Origin: QWOP01 sp003669605
GTDB taxonomy: Bacteria; Planctomycetota; Planctomycetia; Pirellulales; UBA1268
Length of the DNA: 35,108 nt
Direction: 5' to 3'
Assembly: GCA_947481985.1 (NCBI GenBank)
Contig: CANKIK010000040.1
Location: 1 to 35,108 of the forward strand
Under the pieces are notes generated by a model, which saw only the letters and a list, made by a program, of their open reading frames with translations, did no database searches and had not been told where the DNA came from. Made by a program: the position numbers and the translations under genes. The first letter of the stretch is position 1, and each line of letters starts with the position of its first letter. Positions 17,017 to 23,904 of the stretch are shown piece by piece.

Positions 17017-17544
17017 TTACTGCGAAAACGCCTCCAGCCGGGCGACGACCTCAGGGGGGATCGGGACCGACTCCGGCCGCTGCCCCGGCCGCAGCCGGCA
17101 GCGCACCGCCACCATCCGTCCCCGCGCCACGCTCCGCCCTGAGTGCTCGAAGCGGTGCGACCAAGTGACGCTCGTCCGACCGATCTGTTCGATGGCGACC
17201 ACAATGTCGAGCTCGTCGCCAAAGCGAACGGCAGCGACGTAGTCGCAAGACGCACTGACGCGAGGCCAACTGAAGGAGTCTCCCCCCCCAACTGCTTCCA
17301 CCTCACCAGACGCCGGAGCCCCCTGCTCGATAAGGGGCACACCGACGGCGCGGAGAAACTCATGCTCCGCCGACTCCATCCAGACAAAGAACGCCGAGAA
17401 GTGCGCAATCCCGGCGGCATCGGTGTCCCGAAACTCCACGCGACGGCGGGCCACAAAGGGCTGCCGAGCACCCCCCGAAACAACTGGGGCATCCCTGTCA
17501 CCAGAGGGTTCCAAGGGGCTGTCTGGTCCGGGAAGTGTCGCCAC
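17017..17544 (-). CDS. YbgC/4HBT-type acyl-CoA thioesterase
   Basis: 175 residues, hotdog fold. VEFRDTDAAGIAHFSAFFVWMESAEHEFLRAVG (36-68 region) is the 4HBT signature with its catalytic Asp in the DTDAAGIAHF stretch. YVAAVRFGDELDIVV and TWSHRFEHSGRSVARGRMVAVRC complete the fold. The start is GTG at 17544 with GAGG about 7 nt upstream. The first 30 residues are not conserved-looking, and the only later Met codons lie past the catalytic motif, so no better start was found. It hydrolyses short acyl-CoA or hydroxybenzoyl-CoA thioesters. Its neighbours do not fix the substrate. It follows the rpsR terminator, so it probably has its own promoter. Confidence 0.88.
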   Translation of the reverse strand: MATLPGPDSPLEPSGDRDAPVVSGGARQPFVARRRVEFRDTDAAGIAHFSAFFVWMESAEHEFLRAVGVPLIEQGAPASGEVEAVGGGDSFSWPRVSASCDYVAAVRFGDELDIVVAIEQIGRTSVTWSHRFEHSGRSVARGRMVAVRCRLRPGQRPESVPIPPEVVARLEAFSQ

Positions 17545-17596
17545 CGATCGACCTCGGGTGAGCCTCTGCCCCTGACGGGTTCATCCAGGGTGTCGT

Positions 17597-17621
17597 CGGT
17601 CAACAGAAACGGTTGAACACC
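17597..17621 (-). other. Small bulged hairpin in the thioesterase leader
   Basis: CGGTCAAC and GTTGAACACCG pair around an AGAAACG loop with a two-base bulge. It lies between the strong rpsR terminator and the thioesterase start and may be part of the leader. Tentative. Confidence 0.3.
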
Positions 17622-17640
17622 GACGCCCGCGTAAGCCGTC

Positions 17641-17676
17641 GTTGGATGGCCCCCGAGAAATCAGGGGCCATCCAAC
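17641..17676 (-). terminator. Strong hairpin terminator of rpsR
   Basis: A perfect 13-bp stem: GTTGGATGGCCCC (17641-17653) and GGGGCCATCCAAC (17664-17676), loop 10 nt, extended by AGCC/GGCT (17634-17637 with 17677-17680) after a bulge. It begins 36 nt past the rpsR stop. There is no U-tract. Confidence 0.8.
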
Positions 17677-17712
17677 GGCTGGACTGGGTTCACCGAAGTT
17701 GACTGGAAGAAG

Positions 17713-17991
17713 TCATTCGCCAACGTAGGGCAGCAGGGCCATGAAACGGGCCCGCTTGATAGCGCTGGTCACGGCATGCTGACTGGCGGCAGTGCAACCA
17801 CTCTTGCGTCGACCAAGAATCTTCGCCTGACGGTTGACGAGCTTCCCCAACAACTCGAGATCCTTGTAGTCGACATACATCGGACGGGGACGGGCACCGT
17901 CGATGAAGATCGGGTCGCGCCTCTTGACCTTGGCGCGGGGCTTGGCCTTCTTCTTCGCGAACTTGCCGAACTTCGGATTTACGGGGGGCAT
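17713..17991 (-). CDS. rpsR: Small ribosomal subunit protein bS18
   Basis: 92 residues from ATG 17991 (MPPVNPKFGKFAKKK). VDYKDLELLGKLVNRQAKILGRRKSG and AVTSAIKRARFMALLPYV are the classic bS18 core, which binds 16S rRNA beside bS6. A Met ten codons upstream (18021) would add a short tail starting MNPNPCYEH; the 17991 start fits the family better, though its SD is weak (GAG about 6 nt away). It stands alone: no rpsF, ssb or rplI beside it, unlike the common order. It is flanked by a strong terminator downstream and by a leader with a hairpin and a triple 9-bp repeat upstream. Confidence 0.97.
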   Translation of the reverse strand: MPPVNPKFGKFAKKKAKPRAKVKRRDPIFIDGARPRPMYVDYKDLELLGKLVNRQAKILGRRKSGCTAASQHAVTSAIKRARFMALLPYVGE

Positions 17992-18123
17992 CGTGTGCTC
18001 GTAACAGGGATTCGGATTCATCCACCGGCATGCAGGCCGGCTGGGGTAACCATCGAGAAAAACGACGTGTCGTCAAGGGATCCTGTCTGACGGCAGGCCC
18101 AAACAGCATACCAACATCCGTGC

Positions 18124-18150
18124 ATTCCGTCACCGCCGGGGTCACGGAAT
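18124..18150 (-). promoter_or_regulatory. Hairpin in the rpsR leader
   Basis: ATTCCGT (18124-18130) pairs with ACGGAAT (18144-18150); after one mismatch, ACC pairs with GGT around a 5-nt loop. It lies about 130 nt upstream of the rpsR start. As read on the minus strand the T-run comes before the stem, so it is not a terminator. It could be a leader element such as an S18 autoregulatory site; this is inference. Confidence 0.4.
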
Positions 18151-18236
18151 GAAAAAAACGATTCCTGCAGGGGCTTGAGCGGGGCCAGCCCCAGCGGAGC
18201 GGATCTGGACAAAAAAACATCGTGGCAACGCAGGAT

Positions 18237-18263
18237 GCATGACATGCGTGACATGCATGACAT
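18237..18263. repeat. Three tandem 9-bp repeats upstream of rpsR
   Basis: GCATGACAT (18237-18245), GCGTGACAT (18246-18254), GCATGACAT (18255-18263). Exact apart from one base. It lies about 250 bp upstream of the rpsR start and about 45 bp past the RRM gene stop. It could be an array of binding sites. Confidence 0.9.
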
Positions 18264-18265
18264 TC

Positions 18266-18313
18266 TTGAGGGGTCGGCGACGGGGGAAAAATGCCCCGAA
18301 AAAACCCCTCAGG
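18266..18313 (-). terminator. Hairpin at the end of the RRM gene
   Basis: CCTGAGGGG, overlapping the stop on the coding strand, can pair with CCCCTCAAG about 40 nt on. A smaller stem GGGGC/CCCC around a T-rich loop lies inside. Some T-runs are in the loop. It probably ends the RRM transcript. Confidence 0.45.
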
Positions 18314-18632
18314 AGCCACCACCGTAGCCACGGCCACTCCCTCCCGCACGACCACCGCCACTGCCACTGCCACCTGGACGCGGCGTCCGTTCACGGGCCT
18401 CATTGACGGTCATCGGGCGACCGTTGAGCTCGTGACCGTTGAGCGTCGCGATCGCAGCCTGGAGTCCATCATCGGTCTCCATTTCGACGAAACCGAAACC
18501 ACGCGACCGACCGGTCTCGCGGTCGACGGTCACCTCGGCGGAACGGACGGCGCCATGCGGCGAGAACATCTCCTCCAGATCGGAGGACGTGGCTGACCAG
18601 GGGAGGTTGCCCACGTAGAGCTTCCGGGACAT
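18309..18632 (-). CDS. Glycine-rich RNA-recognition-motif protein
   Basis: 107 residues. One RRM: RNP2 KLYVGNLPW (4-12) and RNP1 RGFGFVEM (~44-51), with LNGHELNGRPMTVNEA closing the fold. The tail (~86-107) is Gly/Ser/Arg-rich (GGSGSGGGRAGG). This is the architecture of the cyanobacterial and planctomycete Rbp group, single-stranded RNA-binding proteins often induced by cold. An 8-bp inverted repeat sits in the leader 14 nt before the ATG. Monocistronic between rpsR and a small hypothetical. Confidence 0.96.
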   Translation of the reverse strand: MSRKLYVGNLPWSATSSDLEEMFSPHGAVRSAEVTVDRETGRSRGFGFVEMETDDGLQAAIATLNGHELNGRPMTVNEARERTPRPGGSGSGGGRAGGSGRGYGGGS

Positions 18633-18646
18633 GGAAACGGCCTCAA

Positions 18647-18680
18647 AGACTCTGGGGGGGAGCGCGGTCGCACAGAGTCT
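18647..18680 (-). promoter_or_regulatory. Leader hairpin of the RRM gene
   Basis: AGACTCTG (18647-18654) and CAGAGTCT (18673-18680) form a perfect 8-bp stem with an 18-nt loop, ending 14 nt upstream of the ATG and close to its weak GAGG ribosome binding site. A possible translation or temperature switch; inferred from position only. Confidence 0.45.
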
Positions 18681-18789
18681 GTTCTATCAATTGTGCCCCC
18701 CCGGAACAACGCCGGGCGCCCCATTTGCGCCCACCTCTGACGGGCAAAACAAGCCTTCGTCGGGGGAGGCTTCGCTCCGGAGCAGATGA

Positions 18790-19065
18790 TCAGAGCGTGC
18801 TTTTGGAAACCTGATTGTAGAGGCTGTCGATCAGCCCAGGCTCACGAAGACGGAGCGAGACGTAGCGGGCAAACGCCTCACGCGAGGCCTCGATCAGTGG
18901 GGTGTCCCACTCTTCGTTCCAGATCGGCCAGTTCGTCACAGCAGTTGATTGGCCGCCGACGTCGATCTCGACATGGATATTCCGGCCACCATCCCATGAT
19001 GCGGCCAGAATGACTCCTGGTTTGATCGGCGACGTACAGACCAGCAGCGAATAGACCTGCGGCAT
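18790..19065 (-). CDS. Small hypothetical protein, 91 residues
   Basis: The ATG at 19065 is preceded by a perfect AGGAGG nine bases upstream, which decides the start; the frame is open further but only in low-quality sequence. The protein begins MPQVYSLLVCTSPIKPGV and ends YNQVSKSTL, with a mixed alpha/beta composition. No signal peptide, membrane segment or family recognised. Cytoplasmic by default. It sits between the RRM gene and a 586-bp gap. Confidence 0.7.
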   Translation of the reverse strand: MPQVYSLLVCTSPIKPGVILAASWDGGRNIHVEIDVGGQSTAVTNWPIWNEEWDTPLIEASREAFARYVSLRLREPGLIDSLYNQVSKSTL

Positions 19066-19651
19066 GCCCCTGACCCTCCTTGGCTCGAGTTCGCACCATG
19101 AGACACGATCCGGTGCCAATCCGACAAGTGGCGTCGGGCCCAGACCATGCCTCATTCCCGGATTCCCGCCGGGAAATCGACCGCGGCACACCGAAAAAGG
19201 GGAGGGGCTGGCCGACCACTTTGGCAGCGAGACTGGCTCAACTGCAAAAGACGCCGAACCAACCCAACACCCTGCCGGCACATCCGTTGCCAACGGACAA
19301 AGATTCCAAACCATGTCCATTGAGCGCCGTCAGAATCCATTTCTGGGCCCAAATTGCAAGCCCCCGCGGGGAATTCCCGCGGGAGACCGGCAAAACAATT
19401 TCCGTCCGGTTCCATATCCTGGCCAGTGTTCGCAGCCCGCTGCGACGATCCCTGGGGACTGGACGGGGAAGTCTGGGGGCGTAGGCTCGTACGGCTGGCA
19501 GTGGAAGCAGATCTCAATCGAAAGGCTTGCGAAAGGCTTGATTCAGGCGGTGCCCTCGTCCTCGAGGCGGCACATGGGATCCGGCGGCTGCGATCGGAGA
19601 TCGTGGCCGCTGCTGCCGGGAGTGGTCCGATTTCCTCACGGAGGCAGTGGT
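19066..19651. other. 586-bp divergent intergenic region
   Basis: It separates two divergent genes (minus hypothetical ending at 18790, plus small secreted protein from 19652), so it must hold both promoters. Open frames here have no coding character. It holds the inverted repeat at 19363-19383. I could not name a promoter with confidence. Confidence 0.6.
19363..19383. repeat. Inverted repeat CCCGCGGG-5-CCCGCGGG
   Basis: Two identical self-complementary 8-mers at 19363-19370 and 19376-19383, separated by GAATT. It sits in the middle of a divergent intergenic region. Such a site could bind a dimeric regulator or fold as a hairpin. Confidence 0.7.
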
Positions 19652-20017
19652 ATGCGAATGACGATTTTGGCTGTGACCTTGGCGCTGATGGCGACGACGG
19701 CCCATGCCGGCCCGCGGCGGAGGACGGTGGTGACGACGAGGCCGACTGCCTCCGTCAGGAGCGTGAGTTCACCGACCACCACTCGGGAGGTGGTCGGCGG
19801 GGGCGGTGCTCAGGCCCATGCCGAGGCGATGGCCTCCACGGGCTCGATGGTGCATGCCCAGAGCCACGGAGCGACCTACGAAGGGGTGGGGATGGGGGAA
19901 AGCCCGCAGGCTGCGCTTCAGGCTTGCTGCAACAACGGCGGTGCTGTCGTTGAAGAGGGGGTGGCGCAGGCGAGCAGCGGCCGGTGGTTCGCCTGTCGGC
20001 GCTACTCGTTGCGCTGA
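19652..20017 (+). CDS. Small secreted protein with signal peptide and Cys pair
   Basis: 121 residues from ATG 19652, which has GGAGG seven bases upstream. Residues 1-19 (MRMTILAVTLALMATTAHA) are a Sec signal peptide with an AHA cleavage site. The mature part is basic, then Ser/Thr/Gly-rich, and ends in a motif with ACCNNGGAVVEEGVAQASSG and RWFACRRYSLR. Three Cys remain after cleavage. I do not recognise the family; the conserved-looking C-terminus suggests a small domain. Convergent with the choloylglycine-hydrolase-like gene. Confidence 0.78.
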   Translation: MRMTILAVTLALMATTAHAGPRRRTVVTTRPTASVRSVSSPTTTREVVGGGGAQAHAEAMASTGSMVHAQSHGATYEGVGMGESPQAALQACCNNGGAVVEEGVAQASSGRWFACRRYSLR

Positions 20018-20155
20018 CGATTTTCACTGTCGCGGCGGCTGGCGAGAGTCAGATCGGCTGTGGCAGTAGCCATCGGTGAAACGGGGCATCGGACGCAGAA
20101 TTGGCCGCCGTGGTTCACGGCTTGGGTCAGACTCGCTGCTCTCGATTCCAGCTTC

Positions 20156-20186
20156 CCCGGCCCGCCACTGGCATGGCGGGACCGGG
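20156..20186. terminator. Bidirectional hairpin terminator between convergent genes
   Basis: CCCGGCCCGCCA (20156-20167) pairs with TGGCGGG-A-CCGGG (20174-20186), 12 pairs with one bulged A and a 6-nt loop. It lies between the convergent stops at 20017 and 20316 and could serve both. The rest of the 298-bp gap shows nothing else. Confidence 0.65.
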
Positions 20187-20315
20187 TGAGTGCCCGCCCG
20201 CGGCGCGACCGACACTCTCAATACGTTGGGCGAATAAACCGGCCCACCAGACCGTCGATGAAAACAGTCTCCCGACACGATCAGAGTCTCCGAGCCTATT
20301 TCCTCGCGGACTTTT

Positions 20316-21368
20316 TCACGGTTTCGCCTCGAGAAAGGTGAAAGCGGCCCCGGGGCGAAATGATCCGGAGGCGTCGCCGTTGTAGGTCTCGCCATCCTTC
20401 AGCGGAAGCCGCTTCACGGCCGCACCGGCCGTGAAGTCGAGGCGCTCCAGTGGAATCCAGAACACCGTCGGGCTCGTCGCCGAGTCGAAGTACAAGACGC
20501 GTTCCTTCTGGTCATGCACTGTTCGCCAGATCGTGCTGGCGACATTTGGTTTGCCGGGAGTTGTGATTCCCAGCGGCGCCGAGGCATTGCGGATGACGCT
20601 GAACACCGCCGCAATCGCGCGGAGCCCGGTGGTCTCCTTGGGGATCGAATCGACGTAGAAGCTCGCCCGCACGAAACGATCGCTGGCCCGGACCGTGCCG
20701 GGGAGCATCACGTCGCCGCCGATCTGCTTCCAGTAGGCGTTGAGAGCGAGCTGCTGATCATACGGGGGGGAATTGGTCATCACGGTGTAGTCGCGGCTGT
20801 GGTGGATCACGAGGCGACCGGCGACATATTCAACGATGGCCGAGTCACCGGAGGAATCGGAGATCGCCAGGTGGCCGACGCCAGCCTCACCGTTGGGGAG
20901 CACCGGAGCGAGAATCGTGAACGGCTCCTTCCGCAGGTCTTCCACTGCCTCGGCGACCGTGGCGTAGGAGTCGAGCACGTACTGAGCCCAGCCACCGATC
21001 GAGAGGTTCCGCCGTCCTGTCACCGGTTTCCCGTAGTCGCTCTCGGCCAGATAGAGCGTATTGGCGACGAGCCCCTTCTCGTTCATGCCATCGACGGTGG
21101 CGACGCCGTAGAAACTCACCGCTACCGACCCGTATTTGCTCGTCCACTCCAGGCTCGCTGGCCCGGCATTCCCATGCCGCTTCATCCCCTGCGGGAAGCA
21201 CCAGATCTCCGAGGAGGGATCCTCCATCCAATCCATCGATCGGCCGACGATGACTCTCCCGTCACCGAAGCGATGGAGGCAGCGGGTACAGGCCGACGCC
21301 GCCACGCCCAGCAGGGTGACGGCGAACAGGGCAACCAGAACAGCACCGAACAATCGAAAGCGTGACAT
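20316..21368 (-). CDS. Secreted linear amide C-N hydrolase, choloylglycine hydrolase/penicillin V acylase family
   Basis: 350 residues from ATG 21368. Signal peptide 1-26 (hydrophobic LFGAVLVALFAVTLLGVAASA) places Cys27 at the mature N-terminus, as needed for an Ntn-hydrolase nucleophile. Arg43 and Asp46 (GRSMDW) have exactly the family spacing from that Cys. GMNEKGLVANTLYL, VMTNSPPYDQQL (oxyanion Asn) and a late Arg region complete the site. It would hydrolyse an amide of a fatty-acyl, bile-salt-like or penicillin-like substrate in the periplasm. The frame is open 70 codons further upstream, through low-quality sequence reaching the tRNA-Val edge; that part was excluded. Monocistronic. Confidence 0.92.
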   Translation of the reverse strand: MSRFRLFGAVLVALFAVTLLGVAASACTRCLHRFGDGRVIVGRSMDWMEDPSSEIWCFPQGMKRHGNAGPASLEWTSKYGSVAVSFYGVATVDGMNEKGLVANTLYLAESDYGKPVTGRRNLSIGGWAQYVLDSYATVAEAVEDLRKEPFTILAPVLPNGEAGVGHLAISDSSGDSAIVEYVAGRLVIHHSRDYTVMTNSPPYDQQLALNAYWKQIGGDVMLPGTVRASDRFVRASFYVDSIPKETTGLRAIAAVFSVIRNASAPLGITTPGKPNVASTIWRTVHDQKERVLYFDSATSPTVFWIPLERLDFTAGAAVKRLPLKDGETYNGDASGSFRPGAAFTFLEAKP

Positions 21369-21568
21369 GACGCTGGCACCTCGCGAAGGGGATCGAGCCG
21401 ACCGAACCAGGATTCGGCGTACAAAGCGGCGCAGTTGGGGCTCAAAAAGCGGCGCAGCAGGCTCCTGCGGGGAATTGCACTCTTCTGCAAGTGGGAGCAG
21501 AAACACCACAATCCCCGAGGAAACCGTTGTTTTCCCCGGGGATCGTGAGGTACTGTACAAACGTACAA

Positions 21569-21642
21569 TGGGCAGCACAGGAGTCGAACCTGTGACCTCT
21601 ACGGTGTGAACGTAGCGCTCTAACCAACTGAGCTAGCTGCCC
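21569..21642 (-). tRNA. tRNA-Val(CAC)
   Basis: A full cloverleaf: acceptor GGGCAGC/GCTGCCC with discriminator A; D stem GCTC/GAGC; anticodon stem CTACG/CGTAG with loop TTCACAC, anticodon CAC (reads GUG); T stem ACAGG/CCTGT with TTCGACT loop. The 3' CCA is not encoded (TT follows). Confidence 0.97.
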
Positions 21643-22012
21643 GAAACGTGGCACGGCGATGCAAAAACACCGCGTTTCCCAGGACGGAAGCCACTGCAAG
21701 GCCCTCAATCCTACACCCGCACACAGCGTGCGCAAAGTGCCGATTCTGCCCTCCGCCGGCAGAAAAAAGGGACTGCCGGGGATGGACTGCAAAAGGACCG
21801 GAAACCACCACTGGAAGGAGAGTCGAACCGGACGGGGGAAAGTCTTGAAGAAGGGCCGGTCGAATTGCCCGCTCAGAGACAATTCAAGATGGCCGGGCGA
21901 ACCTTCCGCCCCCCTTCACTCGCCGCAGGAGGCGGTCGCGCGGGCGCAGCACTGGAGAAAGCCGGACGTTTTTCAAGAAGAAAAAACTCGGACGACGCTT
22001 TCCAAGGGGCGG
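21643..22012. other. 370-bp gap between tRNA-Val and the repeat-protein gene
   Basis: No gene recognised. It is the 3' flank of the minus-strand repeat-protein gene and the upstream side of the tRNA, so it must hold the tRNA promoter. It contains the hairpin at 21744-21764. Confidence 0.55.
21744..21764 (-). terminator. Hairpin between tRNA-Val and the repeat-protein gene
   Basis: TTCTGCC (21744-21750) and GGCAGAA (21758-21764), 7 bp, loop 7. On the minus strand, the direction of both neighbouring genes, the T-run precedes the stem, so a terminator role is uncertain. Confidence 0.35.
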
Positions 22013-22882
22013 TCAACGAACCGTCTCGGGGAGCATGACATGCGGATGAGTGCGGAGCGCCTCGGCTGCCTCAGGAGAGAGCACCGTCAAGCCACAGAGA
22101 TAGAGCCGCCCCTTCCGCTTCGCCCCCTTCTGCTTCGCAAGCGTCTCGGCTGCCTCAGGAGAGAGCGTGGTCAGACCACTGAGGAACAGATCCCTCTTGT
22201 GATTGGCAAGCACCAAAGCCACCTCGTCCGAGAGCACCGGCAGGCCATTCAAAGACAGTCCCCCCTGATGCTCCACAAGCGCCTTGGCCACCTCGGGAGA
22301 GAGCGCCGTCAGGCCGTTGAGAGAGAGCCCGCCCTTGGGCTTCGCAAGCGCATCGGCCAAGTCGGGAGAGATTGCCATCAGGCCGCTGAGAACCAACGTG
22401 TGCTCGTGCTTCGCAAGCGCAGTAGCGACCTCAGGAGAGAGCGCCGTCAGGCCATTGAGGGAGAGCCAGCCCTTGTGCTCTTCAAGTGCCCTGGCTCCCT
22501 CAGGGGAAAGCGTCGTCAGGCCGTTGAGGACAAGGGCACCGATGTGCTTCGCCAGAGCATGGGCTAACTCTGGAGAAAGCGCCGTCAAGCCGCTGAGATC
22601 GAGACCGGCTCCGCTGTGCTCCGCAAGCGCTGTGGCCGCCTCGTCCGAAAGCGTGGTGAGGCCGCTGAGGTTTAACTCCCCCTGATGCTGCGCAAGGACC
22701 TTGGCCACCTCAGGAGAGAGCGCCGTCAGGCCGTTGAGAGAGAGCTCTCCTCCCGTGTGCTCCGCCACCAACGCTCGCGCCCTCGCGGCGGTGAGTTTCT
22801 CGATGGCATTGGTGTCGTCTTGCCCAACAGCCGATGCCATCATCGCGGCCCACAAAACGGCCACGATTCCCCAATTCATCAT
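22013..22882 (-). CDS. Secreted leucine-rich-repeat-like protein, 23-residue repeats
   Basis: 289 residues from ATG 22882. Signal peptide 1-20 (MMNWGIVAVLWAAMMASAVG). Then nine full repeats plus a partial one at each end, mostly 23 residues: consensus TaLSPEvAkaLAkHxGxLxL and then nGL. One repeat is stretched to 28 residues by AKRKGR. Each unit has a helix (SPEVAKALAKH) and a strand (LxLNGL), so an LRR-type solenoid is expected. It resembles repeats seen in planctomycete and verrucomicrobial genomes. Its 870-bp sequence carries the repeat at DNA level too (69-bp period). It is probably periplasmic or exported; partner unknown. TatA-like genes lie just upstream. Confidence 0.85.
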   Translation of the reverse strand: MMNWGIVAVLWAAMMASAVGQDDTNAIEKLTAARARALVAEHTGGELSLNGLTALSPEVAKVLAQHQGELNLSGLTTLSDEAATALAEHSGAGLDLSGLTALSPELAHALAKHIGALVLNGLTTLSPEGARALEEHKGWLSLNGLTALSPEVATALAKHEHTLVLSGLMAISPDLADALAKPKGGLSLNGLTALSPEVAKALVEHQGGLSLNGLPVLSDEVALVLANHKRDLFLSGLTTLSPEAAETLAKQKGAKRKGRLYLCGLTVLSPEAAEALRTHPHVMLPETVR

Positions 22883-23109
22883 GACGCTCTTTCTTTGCGA
22901 CAAAGTGTGCTTACGACGCCCCACGGCCCGCCAAGGTAAGAAGCCGAGCGCCTCTTCGCTAGCCACCCATGCAGGGATTCGAGCGCCGCACAGAGGGCAA
23001 CCCGCTTGGCAGATGGACGCGCTGACCTCAGCCAGCACCGGCGGGGCAATTCCCGCCCGGCAGCCTGGCGCCGCAAAGAGACGTTGCAGAGCCCGTTGCG
23101 AGAGCCCAA

Positions 23110-23403
23110 TCAGACGCCGTCCACTGGACCTGCCGGGGGATCGAACCGGGGGGCGGTCGTCGTCGGACCACTGGTCCCTTCGTCGAACCGACGCGACGGC
23201 CTCCGGGACACATTGGCGGAAGAATTGGCGGAGGAATCGATGTGGGCCGAGATGTCCATCTCCCTGGACAGCGTCGTGAACTGCTTGCGGAGCTCACCGA
23301 TGCTCTGGCCCACCGACCGCCCCACCTCCGGCAGACGCTTTCCGTAGAGCATCACCGCGATTGCACCAATGACGACGATTTCGAGAGGGCCAAGGCCGAA
23401 CAT
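23110..23403 (-). CDS. TatA/E-like twin-arginine translocase subunit (long tail)
   Basis: 97 residues from the ATG at 23403. MFGLGPLEIVVIGAIAVMLYGKRLPEVGRS is a TatA N-terminus: short periplasmic end, one TM helix, a YG hinge (usually FG) and the amphipathic helix to ~45. The tail (46-97) is Ser/Asp/Pro-rich, and 12 further upstream codons are open. It would form part of the Tat pore. The second copy is 143 bp upstream. No TatC in the window. Confidence 0.9.
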   Translation of the reverse strand: MFGLGPLEIVVIGAIAVMLYGKRLPEVGRSVGQSIGELRKQFTTLSREMDISAHIDSSANSSANVSRRPSRRFDEGTSGPTTTAPRFDPPAGPVDGV

Positions 23404-23546
23404 CGCCACAACTCCTGTCGGAATTCCCACGCACATCAGCCGAACTGCTGGACCGCCAAGAAGACGCCCGCCGGTCTACGGGACACTCTGCTCCGGTCAC
23501 GACGCAGGCCACCCGTCGAATCTGCCCGGCAGACGCTCAGATCGAT

Positions 23547-23732
23547 TCAGATCGATCCGTCGCCGCGCCCCGCCGTGCCGTCGTCTTCGATGCCCTGCAC
23601 GCCCCGCTTGAATTCCACGATGCCCTGGCCGAGCGAACGCATCACCTTGGGGAGACGAGAACCGAACAGCAGCAGGATCACCGCCGCCACGATCACCAGT
23701 TCAACCGTGCCCAAACCCATGAATGCGATCAT
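23547..23732 (-). CDS. tatA: TatA-like twin-arginine translocase subunit (short)
   Basis: 61 residues from ATG 23732; Met5 (23720) is another possible start. GLGTVELVIVAAVILLLFGSRLPKVMRSLGQGIVEFKRGVQG shows the TM helix, FG hinge and amphipathic helix of TatA. It ends in a short acidic tail. It lies 172 bp downstream of the toroid gene, so it may be in the same transcript or have its own promoter there. Confidence 0.92.
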   Translation of the reverse strand: MIAFMGLGTVELVIVAAVILLLFGSRLPKVMRSLGQGIVEFKRGVQGIEDDGTAGRGDGSI

Positions 23733-23904
23733 GACGTGTACCTGTGACCTTCCCTGGGAATCGAGCAGAAGACGAACCACTGCAGTCTAATCAAGGGCGG
23801 TGGAGGGTCAAATCGCCGCCCCCCCAATCCCTCTGTTCCGGCAGCCATACGCCCCCCCCACAGCCTCACGCCACGGCCGGTTGGCCGCCCGTCCCTTGGG
23901 CCGG

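Noticed and set aside
18124..18150. Rho-independent terminator on the plus strand
   Set aside because: An A-run, not a T-run, follows on the plus strand, and no plus-strand gene ends there.
18018..18263. Possible 81-codon gene covering the 9-bp repeats (MSCMSRMSC start)
   Set aside because: The repeated Met-Ser-Cys pattern comes directly from the DNA repeat, and no domain or ribosome binding site is seen.
18237..18263. CRISPR-like array
   Set aside because: Units are 9 bp with no spacers; no cas gene is present. The same applies to the 7-, 10-, 18- and 21-bp repeats.
21369..21578. N-terminal 70-codon extension of the choloylglycine-hydrolase-like gene
   Set aside because: It would bury the signal peptide and move the nucleophile Cys away from the mature N-terminus.
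22883..23038. N-terminal extension of the repeat protein with a CPLCG motif
   Set aside because: The later ATG gives a clean signal peptide; the upstream stretch has no other support.
23538..23557. CAGATCGAT direct repeats, also at 2502-2519, as a shared regulatory site
   Set aside because: Only two short, differently spaced copies; one overlaps the tatA stop. GATC-rich motifs are expected by chance in this DNA.
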